This document shows positions 19,123 through 28,241 of a stretch of DNA of 33,059 nt, piece by piece; positions within the stretch are counted from its first letter, which is position 1; each line of letters begins with the position of its first letter. The notes under the pieces are model-generated. The model saw only the letters and a program-made list of their open reading frames with translations. It made no database searches and was not told the origin of the DNA. Origin of the DNA: Tissierellia bacterium. GTDB taxonomy: Bacteria; Bacillota; Clostridia; Tissierellales; Tissierellaceae. The stretch spans positions 1-33,059 of the forward strand of contig JAAYQJ010000191.1 of NCBI GenBank assembly GCA_012519355.1. The letters are read 5' to 3'. Position numbers and translations under genes: made by a program.

Positions 19123-19546
19123 ATGCTTCTATATTAACAGGATTACCAACTTCAATAATTCCTTCTTCTATGACCTTAGTAAAGAAAACATTTGAGGATA
19201 AGGGGCATATTTCTCCCGATAGATATAAATCACATTCCTGGAAACACTCTTTCCCTAGGATAGTAATCTCTTGAAGAGTATTACCTATTTTCAGCCTCTG
19301 TCCCATATGTAACTTATCCATATCTAAGCCATGGATTTCAATATTAGCATAGAATCTTTTACTACAAAGACCTTGGATATTATTAATCCCCTCCATAGCT
19401 TCAGATCTAATAATTGAAACTTGCTTTTCTCCACCTTTGGAGTTTATATCCCCAACTAAGCCCTTATCTTTTAGAAAATATCCCTTGGGGATTTTCTTAA
19501 CCTTACCCTTCTTTTCTTCTTTTATATTGAGAGATTTTACATACAT
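19121..19546 (-). CDS. MOSC domain protein
   Basis: KGYFLKDKGLVGDINSKGGEKQVSIIRSEAM...KRFYANIEIHGLD...GNTLQEITILGKECFQECDLYLSGEICPLSSNVFFTKVIEEG. Confidence 0.8.
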   Translation of the reverse strand: MYVKSLNIKEEKKGKVKKIPKGYFLKDKGLVGDINSKGGEKQVSIIRSEAMEGINNIQGLCSKRFYANIEIHGLDMDKLHMGQRLKIGNTLQEITILGKECFQECDLYLSGEICPLSSNVFFTKVIEEGIIEVGNPVNIEA

Positions 19547-19624
19547 TTCATCACCTAGTTTCCTCTATAGTACAAGTAAAAATAATACATTTAGTTGGAG
19601 CCCTTCTTCTTTTCCATATTAAGC

Positions 19625-20599
19625 TTATAGTCCCTTAATAAAACTTATTAGCTCTTCTTTAAATTCAGTATTTAATTCTAAATCTGGATTGCTGTAAGTG
19701 GCTATATTTTCCTCTTGGTCTATAGGCGCATCTTTCAATATATGATTCATTCCCTTTATAATGATTAGGCGGCTATCTGGATTGGCTTCATGGAGGGCTT
19801 TAGCATCTTCTACTGTAATCTGCAAATCAGTATCTCCCTGTACAATAAGTATTGGAAGGTCCATTTGAGCAATAACCTCCCTAGGTTCATATTTGAACCA
19901 TGAAATCAAATAGGGTTGGACTGATGGTCTAAATAAAGAGTATAAACCTTCTGGAATATCAGCTACTAAATTTCCTTTTCTTAATTCTTCCATAATAGGT
20001 AGGCACATTTCAAAAACTTCTTCAGACTGAGCTTTCAGCTGCCTAGATAGTACATGGTAAACATTCTCCCCAGCCCCAGCTACTGATACATATCCCTCTA
20101 CTTTAGTTTTATTAGCTGCAGCCCCACCTATTAAGGCTCCTTCACTATGGCCAATGATTACTACTTTATCGAACCTATTATCCTCCCTTATCTTTTCAAC
20201 CCAAAGAATAACATCGTTAATATAATCTTCAAAGACTAAATCTTCCTCATTAGCTACTAGACCAGCGCTTTCTCCTATACCTCTTTTATCATACCTTACA
20301 CTGGCTATGTTTTCCTTAGCTAAGGCTTCACTAATCATCTTCAGGCTATTGTTTTTTCCTGCTATTCCGCTATTGCCATCCCTGTCTGTTGGACCAGAAC
20401 CTTGGATTATAATGGCAGCTGTGAAAGGGCCCTCCCCTTTAGGTAAGGTAAGGGTACCGTAGATTTTTCCACCCTCCACATCTAAATTATATTCCTCAGT
20501 AACAAACTCGTCGGATACTTGTAAATCCTCATCTGTAGGCTTACATGCTACAGTAGTTATTAAGGTTAAAGCTAAGATCAAGACAACTATTCTTTTCAT
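19625..20599 (-). CDS. lipoprotein alpha/beta hydrolase
   Basis: Lipobox TTVAC; PFTAAIIIQGSGPTDRDGNS, VVIIGHSEGALIGG (GHSEG), ILIVQGDTDLQI. Confidence 0.8.
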   Translation of the reverse strand: MKRIVVLILALTLITTVACKPTDEDLQVSDEFVTEEYNLDVEGGKIYGTLTLPKGEGPFTAAIIIQGSGPTDRDGNSGIAGKNNSLKMISEALAKENIASVRYDKRGIGESAGLVANEEDLVFEDYINDVILWVEKIREDNRFDKVVIIGHSEGALIGGAAANKTKVEGYVSVAGAGENVYHVLSRQLKAQSEEVFEMCLPIMEELRKGNLVADIPEGLYSLFRPSVQPYLISWFKYEPREVIAQMDLPILIVQGDTDLQITVEDAKALHEANPDSRLIIIKGMNHILKDAPIDQEENIATYSNPDLELNTEFKEELISFIKGL

Positions 20600-20712
20600 T
20601 TAACTTCCCTCCTAACATTATTAGTATATCAAACCATAGGTCTAATTTCTAACTTATTCATTCCCTTATCCTTAAACAAACTAAAAATTTTCATAATAAT
20701 CCTTCCTAGAAA

Positions 20713-20759
20713 TAAAGAAGCCACAATTTTCACCCTAGGAGTGAAAATTGTGGCTTCTT
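20713..20759 (-). terminator. terminator after moaD
   Basis: Long inverted repeat GAAGCCACAATTTTCACcctaggaGTGAAAATTGTGGCTTC. Confidence 0.75.
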
Positions 20760-20987
20760 TTATCCACCACCAACTGGTGGGAAAAGGGATAATACGTCCC
20801 CATTAGATAATTCCCTGCTAGCATCTCCGTCTACTCCGTTTAGTAGTATTATGCTGGCCTCTTCTTCATTTATTTTTAACCTATTTAGCACATCTAAGAT
20901 GGTGGTTCCCTCAGGTAATTCTAATAAGTATTTTTTCTTTCTTCCTTCTCTAAAGGTGGCAAAGAGCCTAACTTCCACACTAATCAA
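20760..20987 (-). CDS. moaD: MoaD/ThiS-family sulfur-carrier protein
   Basis: Ubiquitin-like MISVEVRLFATFREGRKK...NGVDGDASRELSNGDVLSLFPPVGGG with terminal Gly-Gly; directly downstream of AOR. Confidence 0.85.
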   Translation of the reverse strand: MISVEVRLFATFREGRKKKYLLELPEGTTILDVLNRLKINEEEASIILLNGVDGDASRELSNGDVLSLFPPVGGG

Positions 20988-21039
20988 ACTATCAACCTCC
21001 CCTTAAATGTTTCAGGCTCCCTAGGGAGCCTGATTACTT

Positions 21040-22872
21040 CTATGCCATCTCTTTAACTATATACCCTTTATATTCTTCTAATCCCAATCTTTCTAATGTT
21101 TCTTCTGTTGGTATTCCGTTTTCGTCCCAGCCTCTAACAGCATAGTATTCAGGAAGAAGTTCATCCAATTTATGAACATAACCCTTAGATGGCCCATTTT
21201 CTATTGGGTCTTCTAATAGTCTCTTTGGAAGTTTATCTTCTTTGCTGTCTATACCTTCCCTTAGGTTAAATAGTTTTTCTAAATTCCAGATTCTCTCTCC
21301 AGCTTCAAGGAGTGATTCATCTGTGTGAACATCTCCTACTACTGCATTGTACATGTGTACATAGTCTGGTAAGCCTAAACCGAAGGTAGAGAATACGCAT
21401 AGACCAATTGAATCTATGGCGGCAGTTAGGTCTAAGAATATCTTGGTATAGGCTGCTTTTCCTTCTAAGGAGAATCTATCTAATTTTTCAGGATAGCCTA
21501 AGATCTCAGGGCTAATCATATAACCCTTGATATGACAACCACCCCTATTATTAACAGCGTAAGTTAAACCATGGCCTTGAACTCCCCTTGGGTCATAGGC
21601 TGGTAGTTCCTGTTTCTTTACAGACATGGATAAGTCTGGTGCCCCATAGGATTGAGCTAACCTGTAAGAACCATCTGCTAATTTATCTCCAAAGCCCTCT
21701 CTCAATGCCATTTTCTTAGTCCAGCCAACTATAGCCTTAGGATCTCCCCAGCTTAAGCTTAAGCCATCAGCTGCTATATCTTCATCCTTGATATATCCCC
21801 TTTGATATAGCTCCATGGCTGCAGCTATGGTAGCTCCAGTAGATATAGTATCTAAACCGTATTCGTTACAAAGCATGTTAGCTTCATTAATAGCTTCTAA
21901 ATCGTATACTGCACAGTCTGCTCCAAAGGCCCAAATAGTCTCGTATTCAGGTCCTCCTACTATAGAACCATCTGCCATTTTTACAACCCTACCACAAGCT
22001 ATAGGACATCTATAGCAGGCAGAATTCTTAACTAGGTGTTTTTCTGCTAAGCTTTCCCCTGAAATCTTATCAGCTTCGTCTGTATAAGATTCTTGGAAGT
22101 TTTTAACAGGTAGTATCCCACTTTCATTGATAATATTTACTAGGACTGCACTACCATAGGAGGGTAAGCCACCACTAGCAACTGGATCTTCCCTTAAAAT
22201 CTGTACTTTTGCTCTGGAAACTTCCTTAGTCTTTTCTTCATCATATAGGGGAACCTTTTTACTTCCTTTAACAGCAATGGCCTTTAAGTTCTTAGAACCC
22301 ATTACTGCACCTACTCCCCCACGGCCAGCAGCCCTATCTACATCATTGATTATTGAAGATATTAGTGATAAGTTTTCTCCTCCTGGACCTATGGCCAAGG
22401 TTTTACAACCTTCAAATTCCTCTTCTAAAATCTTTGTAGTTTCTGATACTGTCTTACCCCATAGGTGGTCTGCATCTCTAATCTCCACTTGGTCATCATT
22501 GATATATAAGTATACTGGTTTATCTGCTTTTCCTTCAAATATTATTAAATCATGGCCTGTAGCTTTGAATTGTGGACCCCAAAATCCACCAGAATTGGAT
22601 ATACCAATTGTTCCTGTTAATGGAGATTTAGTAATCACCATATATCTACCTGATGTAGGTACAGGTGCTCCAGTTAGGCCACCAGAAGCTATTATTAGCT
22701 TGTTTTCTGGACTAAGAGGGTCAACATTAGCTGGTACTTCATCCATCATGATTTTTACCCCTAATCCTCTAGAGCCTAAGTATTTCTTAGCTAATTCAAA
22801 GTCTAGGTCTTCCTTCTTAACTGTCCTATCAGTTAAGTTTATTCTCAAAATTTTGCCCATATAACCGTACAT
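21040..22872 (-). CDS. aor: aldehyde:ferredoxin oxidoreductase (tungstopterin enzyme)
   Basis: MYGYMGKILRINLTDRTVKKEDLDFELAKKYLGSRGLG; 4Fe4S ligands CYRCPIACG and DSIGLCVFS; AAGRGGVGAVMGSKNLKAIAVKG. Confidence 0.93.
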   Translation of the reverse strand: MYGYMGKILRINLTDRTVKKEDLDFELAKKYLGSRGLGVKIMMDEVPANVDPLSPENKLIIASGGLTGAPVPTSGRYMVITKSPLTGTIGISNSGGFWGPQFKATGHDLIIFEGKADKPVYLYINDDQVEIRDADHLWGKTVSETTKILEEEFEGCKTLAIGPGGENLSLISSIINDVDRAAGRGGVGAVMGSKNLKAIAVKGSKKVPLYDEEKTKEVSRAKVQILREDPVASGGLPSYGSAVLVNIINESGILPVKNFQESYTDEADKISGESLAEKHLVKNSACYRCPIACGRVVKMADGSIVGGPEYETIWAFGADCAVYDLEAINEANMLCNEYGLDTISTGATIAAAMELYQRGYIKDEDIAADGLSLSWGDPKAIVGWTKKMALREGFGDKLADGSYRLAQSYGAPDLSMSVKKQELPAYDPRGVQGHGLTYAVNNRGGCHIKGYMISPEILGYPEKLDRFSLEGKAAYTKIFLDLTAAIDSIGLCVFSTFGLGLPDYVHMYNAVVGDVHTDESLLEAGERIWNLEKLFNLREGIDSKEDKLPKRLLEDPIENGPSKGYVHKLDELLPEYYAVRGWDENGIPTEETLERLGLEEYKGYIVKEMA

Positions 22873-22911
22873 AAAACTCCCTCCTTAGAAATCAGTGTCA
22901 TGTTAATTTTA

Positions 22912-22928
22912 ATGCAAGCTTAATGCCA
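22912..22928 (-). promoter_or_regulatory. sigma54 (RpoN) -24/-12 promoter of aor-moaD
   Basis: Minus strand TGGCATTAAGCTTGCAT: GG-N10-GC spacing, match to TGGCA(C/T)-N5-TTGCA; about 40 nt upstream of the aor ATG. Confidence 0.85.
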
Positions 22929-22934
22929 AAAAGA

Positions 22935-22963
22935 AAAACCTTGGTTTATCAGGATTCCAAGGC
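22935..22963 (-). terminator. terminator of sigma54-activator operon
   Basis: Minus strand CCTTGG-aatcctgataaa-CCAAGG followed by TTTTTCTTTTT. Confidence 0.7.
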
Positions 22964-23003
22964 TTCCACTAATTATGCTGCTCCATATTTGAACAAATTC
23001 ACC

Positions 23004-23018
23004 GTTCTATTATAGAAC
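23004..23018. promoter_or_regulatory. candidate enhancer (UAS) for the adjacent sigma54 activator
   Basis: Perfect palindrome GTTCTAT-T-ATAGAAC, about 84 bp upstream of the -24 element, just after the activator stop codon. Confidence 0.5.
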
Positions 23019-23019
23019 A

Positions 23020-24339
23020 CTATTCCATATTGACACTATTGATATTATATTTACGGATCTTTCTATATAGAGTATTTCTTCCTATACCTAAGGCTTCAGC
23101 AGTTTTAGTAATATTCCCTTCATAGATATTAAGTACATTAACTATATGGTTTTTCTCCATCCTATCCATGGATAAGTCCTTACTAATACTATAGTTGATG
23201 GGAGCTTTCTCTTTTAACTCATGGTTGAAATAGTTTAGGGGTAGATATTCTAGATTTATGGCTAGTTCTATAAAGTTTTCTAGTTCTCTTACATTGCCAG
23301 GCCAAGAGTAAGCCATCAGTATGTCCATTTCTTCTTTACTAATCTTAACTTCTCTTTTATTTAACCTTCTTGATATCTTTTTAATAAAGTAATCTACTAA
23401 TAAGGGGATATCTTCGGTTCTTTCCCTTAAGGACATTATGGTCATGGGTAGGACATTTAGCCTATAAAACAAATCTTCTCTAAACCGGCCTTTGGCTACT
23501 TCCTCCCTGAGGTTTTTGTTGCTTGCTGCTATAATCCTAACATCTACTATTATCCTCTCAGTTCCGCCAATTCTGGAAACTATCCCTTCTTCTAATACCC
23601 TAAGGAGTCTAGTCTGTAAGTCTAAGGCCATCTCTCCGATTTCATCTAAAAATATTGTTCCCCCATGGGCAAGTTCAAATTTTCCTATTTGGCCTGTTTT
23701 TTTTGCTCCAGTGAAGGCCCCTTCTTCATAACCAAAGAGTTCAGATTCTATTAAGGTCTTAGGGATGGCTGCAGTGTTGATAGCAATAAAGGGTTGATTT
23801 TTTCTATTGCTATAATTGTGAATAGATTGGGCAAATACTTCTTTACCAGTACCTGATTCCCCCATGATAAGGACGGTGGACTTTGAATCTGACACCTTCT
23901 TGGCAAAGTCTATAAGTTTTAGAAATTCTTCATTCCTAGAGATGATCTTATCAAAGTTATATATGGCTCTATTATGAAGTATATCATTAGCTAGTTTTCT
24001 TTCTTTTTTAATATCTTCAAAGATATATAGTATATCTAAGGCTTCTCCTTTTGATGAGGAAATGGGAAAAGCAGATAGGGAATAGCTCAACTTGTTTCTT
24101 CTACCATATACATATACTTCTTCTCTTACAATATTTATATTCTCTTGCAAGGCCTTCTTAACTAAACTAAATCCATCAAACAAGTTGGAAATAGGTTTTC
24201 CTTGCAGTTCTTCAGGCAAGTATCCAAACATGTCTAAAAACTTTAAGTTTACATCTTTAATTAGGCCATCTCCATCTGATATGGCTATACCAAGGGGAAT
24301 GTTGTTAATTAGGTTTTTTACATAATCCCCATTGATCAT
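23020..24339 (-). CDS. sigma54-dependent transcriptional activator (PAS - AAA+ - Fis-type HTH)
   Basis: [15 protein letters not shown] (Walker A), [23 protein letters not shown] (GAFTGA), [13 protein letters not shown]-terminal [21 protein letters not shown]. Confidence 0.95.
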   Translation of the reverse strand: MINGDYVKNLINNIPLGIAISDGDGLIKDVNLKFLDMFGYLPEELQGKPISNLFDGFSLVKKALQENINIVREEVYVYGRRNKLSYSLSAFPISSSKGEALDILYIFEDIKKERKLANDILHNRAIYNFDKIISRNEEFLKLIDFAKKVSDSKSTVLIMGESGTGKEVFAQSIHNYSNRKNQPFIAINTAAIPKTLIESELFGYEEGAFTGAKKTGQIGKFELAHGGTIFLDEIGEMALDLQTRLLRVLEEGIVSRIGGTERIIVDVRIIAASNKNLREEVAKGRFREDLFYRLNVLPMTIMSLRERTEDIPLLVDYFIKKISRRLNKREVKISKEEMDILMAYSWPGNVRELENFIELAINLEYLPLNYFNHELKEKAPINYSISKDLSMDRMEKNHIVNVLNIYEGNITKTAEALGIGRNTLYRKIRKYNINSVNME

Positions 24340-25235
24340 TAAATCACCTCTATGATATCTCCTTCTTTAATAATTCCACCCTTGATCACTTTTGTAAAAA
24401 TACCCTCCTTAGGCATTACGCATTTCCCTACTTTTTGAGATATGGCGCAACCTGTGTGGCATTCCTTACCAATTTGAGTTACTTCTTGAATAGTTTCTCC
24501 AATTCTAAGTCTAGTCCCTACAGGTAGTTCATATAAAACTATCCCCTCAGTAGTTATGTTTTCTGCAAATACCCCTGGGACTAAACCTTCAATCCCCTGA
24601 TTTTCCATTTTATCAAAACTTTCTATTGCCAACAAGCTAACTTGTCTGTGCCAATTACCTGAATGGGCATCATTTTCTAATCCATAATCTTCTATAAATA
24701 GGCCAGATCCTATAGGCTCCTTAATGACTCCCTTCTTGTCTGATATGTTTATGGATAAGACCTTACCTTCTTTTCTCATATAATCACCTGACTTTCCACC
24801 TGTTTTTTTAACTAATCGTATACTATCAATTACCATATCCTTGTCTATAGCCTTACACATATCATATATGGTCAAACATGCCAAAGATACTGCTGTTAAG
24901 GCTTCCATTTCTATACCAGTTTTTCCAAGAGTCTTCACTTCAGCTTCTACTTCTATAGACTCAGGTAGAATATTAAACCTAATATCTGCTCCTGTTAAGA
25001 ATATATTGTGGCACATGGGAATTAAATCACTGGTCTTTTTAGCAGCCATAATGCCTCCTATTTGAGCTACTGAAAGTACGTCCCCCTTTTCTATAAGACC
25101 ATCTTTGATTCTATCTATAGTTTCACTTTTCATCTTGATCCTGCCCCTTGCTATGGCAGTTCTCTTAGTATCCGCCTTGTGACTAACTTCTACCATATGG
25201 GCCCTTCCTTCTTCGTTGAAATGTGTTAAACCCAT
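24339..25235 (-). CDS. moaC: MoaC - MOSC fusion protein
   Basis: N-terminal MoaC ([64 protein letters not shown]), then from about residue 157 MOSC ([31 protein letters not shown]...AENITTEGI...[30 protein letters not shown]). TAATG overlap with activator. Confidence 0.92.
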   Translation of the reverse strand: MGLTHFNEEGRAHMVEVSHKADTKRTAIARGRIKMKSETIDRIKDGLIEKGDVLSVAQIGGIMAAKKTSDLIPMCHNIFLTGADIRFNILPESIEVEAEVKTLGKTGIEMEALTAVSLACLTIYDMCKAIDKDMVIDSIRLVKKTGGKSGDYMRKEGKVLSINISDKKGVIKEPIGSGLFIEDYGLENDAHSGNWHRQVSLLAIESFDKMENQGIEGLVPGVFAENITTEGIVLYELPVGTRLRIGETIQEVTQIGKECHTGCAISQKVGKCVMPKEGIFTKVIKGGIIKEGDIIEVI

Positions 25236-25237
25236 TT

Positions 25238-26194
25238 CTAACCTCCTATTTGATTCATATTTCTACTAATGTATTTTCCCTCATCTAGGTTATGGGATTC
25301 TTCCTTCTTTTCTATAGAGTCTAGGATTAGTTTTTTCAGGTCTTGTCCACTTCTTAAAGCTGTTTTTATATCAACCTCTGCATTAGAATGAAGGCATAAT
25401 TTTAACTTTCCTTGGGATGTTAACCTTATACGATTACAATGGGCACAGAATTTACAGGATATTGGATTGATTAGTCCAACCCTACCTTTTCCATTGGGCA
25501 ACTTGTAGTAAGTTGCTGGAGAAGAGATATCTTCCTTGGGGATAGGGACTAGGTTTTTAACCTTATCCAGTACCAGACTTGTAGGAATAAACTTTTCCTT
25601 AGCCCAAGTAGCAGCTTGTCCAATGGGCATTAGCTCTATAAACCTAATGTCTATTTCTTCCTTCTCAGTTATTCCTACTAGGGATTCGATTTCATCATCA
25701 TTAAATCCACCTATTAAAACAGTATTAATTTTAATGGGTTCTAGACCAAGCTTTTTTGCCTCTTCTATCCCTTGTAAAGTAGACTTTAAATCTCCACCTC
25801 TAGTTATGGCCTTATACTTTTCCTCATTTAAGGTGTCTAAACTGATATTAAGCCTATTAAGGCCTGCCTCTTTTAGGGCTCCTGCGTAATCCTTTAGTAA
25901 AGTACCATTAGTAGTCATAGCAAGCTCTTTAACCCCATCTAAGGAGGATAAGTTTTTTATTAGGCCTAGTATACCCTTCCTCACTAAAGGTTCTCCGCCG
26001 GTTAATCTAATCTTATCTATACCTAATTCAACAAATACCTTAGCTATCTCAAAGACTTCTTCCAAAGTAAGCATGTCATCATGGAGAAATTTATTGACTC
26101 CCTCCTCAGGCATGCAATACTTACATCTTAAGTTGCACCTATCTGTCAAGGATATTCTAAGATAATTTATTTTCCTTCCAAATGCATCTTTCAT
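25238..26194 (-). CDS. moaA: GTP 3',8-cyclase (radical SAM)
   Basis: [21 protein letters not shown]-terminal cluster [20 protein letters not shown]. Confidence 0.95.
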   Translation of the reverse strand: MKDAFGRKINYLRISLTDRCNLRCKYCMPEEGVNKFLHDDMLTLEEVFEIAKVFVELGIDKIRLTGGEPLVRKGILGLIKNLSSLDGVKELAMTTNGTLLKDYAGALKEAGLNRLNISLDTLNEEKYKAITRGGDLKSTLQGIEEAKKLGLEPIKINTVLIGGFNDDEIESLVGITEKEEIDIRFIELMPIGQAATWAKEKFIPTSLVLDKVKNLVPIPKEDISSPATYYKLPNGKGRVGLINPISCKFCAHCNRIRLTSQGKLKLCLHSNAEVDIKTALRSGQDLKKLILDSIEKKEESHNLDEGKYISRNMNQIGG

Positions 26195-26209
26195 TCCTTC
26201 ACCTATTTT

Positions 26210-28093
26210 CTAAATAATTATTATTTCCCCTGTTTCTCCAAACTTATATCCACCTAAGGCTTGAACCCTATCTTGGAATTCTTTGGACTTAAGAACCTGT
26301 ATAAATTCGGCTATCATAGGCTCATCTAGTAGTTTCTCTGGTATAAGAAAGTCGTAATCTTCATAGGTAACATCAATAAAGTCTAAGTCCAAGGCCTTTG
26401 CAGCAGAGTAAATACCTAAGCCACAATCAGCAGTACCAGTTTTTACACCTGTAGCAACAGCCATATGGGTTGTCATTTCCCTCTCATAACCTTTAACCTT
26501 GTCTGGATTTATATTGTCTACCCTTAAGTGATAATCAAGTAGTATTCTGGTTCCAGCCCCTCTTTGCCTATTAATATATAGGATATCTTCTCTTGCTAAA
26601 TCCTTAAAGTCTTTAATATTCTTAGGATTTCCTTTTCGCACTATAAAACCCTGTTGCCTTTTTACTCCTTTTATTAAGGCCATTTTTTCATTGGGAAAGT
26701 ATTTTTTTACATAGCTAATATTGTATTCTCCCGTCTCTTCATCTAATAAGTGAATAGGAGCTATATGGCATTCTCCCCTTTTCATAGCCAGGATACCTCC
26801 CATACTGCCTACATGGCCAGAGCTTAAAGGCAGTATATCTCCTAATATATCCATAATAAGGTCGTGGCTTCCTATGGAAACAATAGATTTTTTTATTTCT
26901 GATAAGGGTTTCAATAATTCCACATCTATTAAGTCTCCTGCCTCTACCCCTTCTACATTTTGGGGAATTATAGCTATTCCATCAGCCTTTACTAGGGACA
27001 TGGTAACTCCTGCCCCGCTGGATAAGGGAGTGGCTACTAATCTATCATTAACATAGCCAAGGTTAACCCTTACCAAATCCTTGTTTTTTAGAGATGATAC
27101 TATTCTCTTTGATATGGTGGCTTGAATTAACTCTTCTTCCTTTTCCTTAAGGCCAATATATTTTTCTATTAAGGGTCTTACAAAATTATCAAATACCAGG
27201 TAGGCTGATACTGGGTATCCAGGTATGCCTATAACAGGCTTATCCTTTATTACACCTAAAATTGTTGGTTTACCTGGCTTCATAGCCACACCATGAATTA
27301 CAACTTCACCTAGTTCTCTTATTAGCTTTACAGTATAATCAGTGGTTCCAGCTGAAGACCCTGCATTTATTAGGAGGATATCATTTTCTTCTACTCCCTT
27401 TAATATTGCATTTTTTAGTAGTTGGTAATCGTCCTTATGGGGAGGATACCTCTTAGGAAGACCACCAAGTTTAATTACAGATGCTTCAAAAACCCTAGAA
27501 TTTGAATCTATTATCTTTCCTTCTTCTAGGTCCTTTACATCTTCAATTATCTCAGTTCCTGTTGGTAAAATCCCTATCCTAGGCTTTTTATATACTTTAA
27601 CCCTCTCTATACCACCAGAAATTAAAGCTCCTATATCTATGGGTCTTATTTTATGTTTAGAAGGAATGATCATTTCTGTAGCTACTATATCTTCTCCGAT
27701 TTGTCTAACATGTTGCCATGGGTGGGCAGATTTAAGGATTTGAACTTTTCCCTCTCCTAAATCTATTACATCCTCTATCATAATCACTGCATCATAGGGG
27801 TCTCTAATTGGATTTCCTGTATTTATATATATAAAGTCCTTATTTTCTTCTAAGGTCATTGGCTTAGTTTCTGTAGCCCCTAAAGTATCCCCTGCCCTTA
27901 CTGCAATACCGTCCATGGCAGCAGCATTGTAGTTTGGGGAAGAAATTTTAGCTATAACAGCCTCAGCTGTAACCCTGTCTAAGGACTCAATAACCTTGAC
28001 TTCTTCAACTTCTAACTTAATATTCAATCTATCAAAATATGTTTTTTTGGCCAAATCTACGTCAATATTATCTATATAGGTGCTTCTATCCAT
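26210..28093 (-). CDS. moeA: MoeA fused to C-terminal PBP-like domain
   Basis: MoeA core (SSPNYNAAAMDGIAVRAGDT, PTGTEII, GGSSAGT-like NAGSSAGTTDYT, MKPGKPTILG, GIPGYPVSAYLVF) followed by PBP-like GSHDLIMDILGDILP...INRQRGAGTRILLDYHL...GTADCGLGIYSAAKALDLDF. Confidence 0.92.
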   Translation of the reverse strand: MDRSTYIDNIDVDLAKKTYFDRLNIKLEVEEVKVIESLDRVTAEAVIAKISSPNYNAAAMDGIAVRAGDTLGATETKPMTLEENKDFIYINTGNPIRDPYDAVIMIEDVIDLGEGKVQILKSAHPWQHVRQIGEDIVATEMIIPSKHKIRPIDIGALISGGIERVKVYKKPRIGILPTGTEIIEDVKDLEEGKIIDSNSRVFEASVIKLGGLPKRYPPHKDDYQLLKNAILKGVEENDILLINAGSSAGTTDYTVKLIRELGEVVIHGVAMKPGKPTILGVIKDKPVIGIPGYPVSAYLVFDNFVRPLIEKYIGLKEKEEELIQATISKRIVSSLKNKDLVRVNLGYVNDRLVATPLSSGAGVTMSLVKADGIAIIPQNVEGVEAGDLIDVELLKPLSEIKKSIVSIGSHDLIMDILGDILPLSSGHVGSMGGILAMKRGECHIAPIHLLDEETGEYNISYVKKYFPNEKMALIKGVKRQQGFIVRKGNPKNIKDFKDLAREDILYINRQRGAGTRILLDYHLRVDNINPDKVKGYEREMTTHMAVATGVKTGTADCGLGIYSAAKALDLDFIDVTYEDYDFLIPEKLLDEPMIAEFIQVLKSKEFQDRVQALGGYKFGETGEIIII

Positions 28094-28123
28094 CTAATCA
28101 TCTCCCAATATTTAGTTAATAAC

Positions 28124-28213
28124 TGATAGTTAATAGTGAATATTTGTGGGTCAAGCTTTAGGATCAAGATCCTTCGCTCCACTCAGGATGACAATTTCAC
28201 TATTAATTTATCA
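28124..28213. repeat. MITE-like/small intergenic repeat with imperfect terminal inverted repeats
   Basis: TGATAGTTAATAGTGAA (28124-28140) versus TTCACTATTAATTTATCA (28196-28213), flanking GGATCAAGATCCTTCGCTCCACTCAGGATGACA. Confidence 0.6.
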
Positions 28214-28241
28214 CTCCCCCCTATTCACTCTTCACTTTGCA

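Noticed and set aside
22277-22864. 195-aa plus-strand ORF antisense to aor
   Set aside because: Lies wholly inside the well-supported aor coding frame; composition is typical of antisense shadow ORFs; no recognisable domain.
22935-22963. CCTTGG/CCAAGG inverted repeat considered as activator enhancer
   Set aside because: Only ~10 bp from the -24 element, and followed on the minus strand by a T-rich tract, so better explained as terminator of the activator gene.
23492-25889. Plus-strand ORFs antisense to activator, moaC and moaA
   Set aside because: Shadow ORFs of strongly supported genes.
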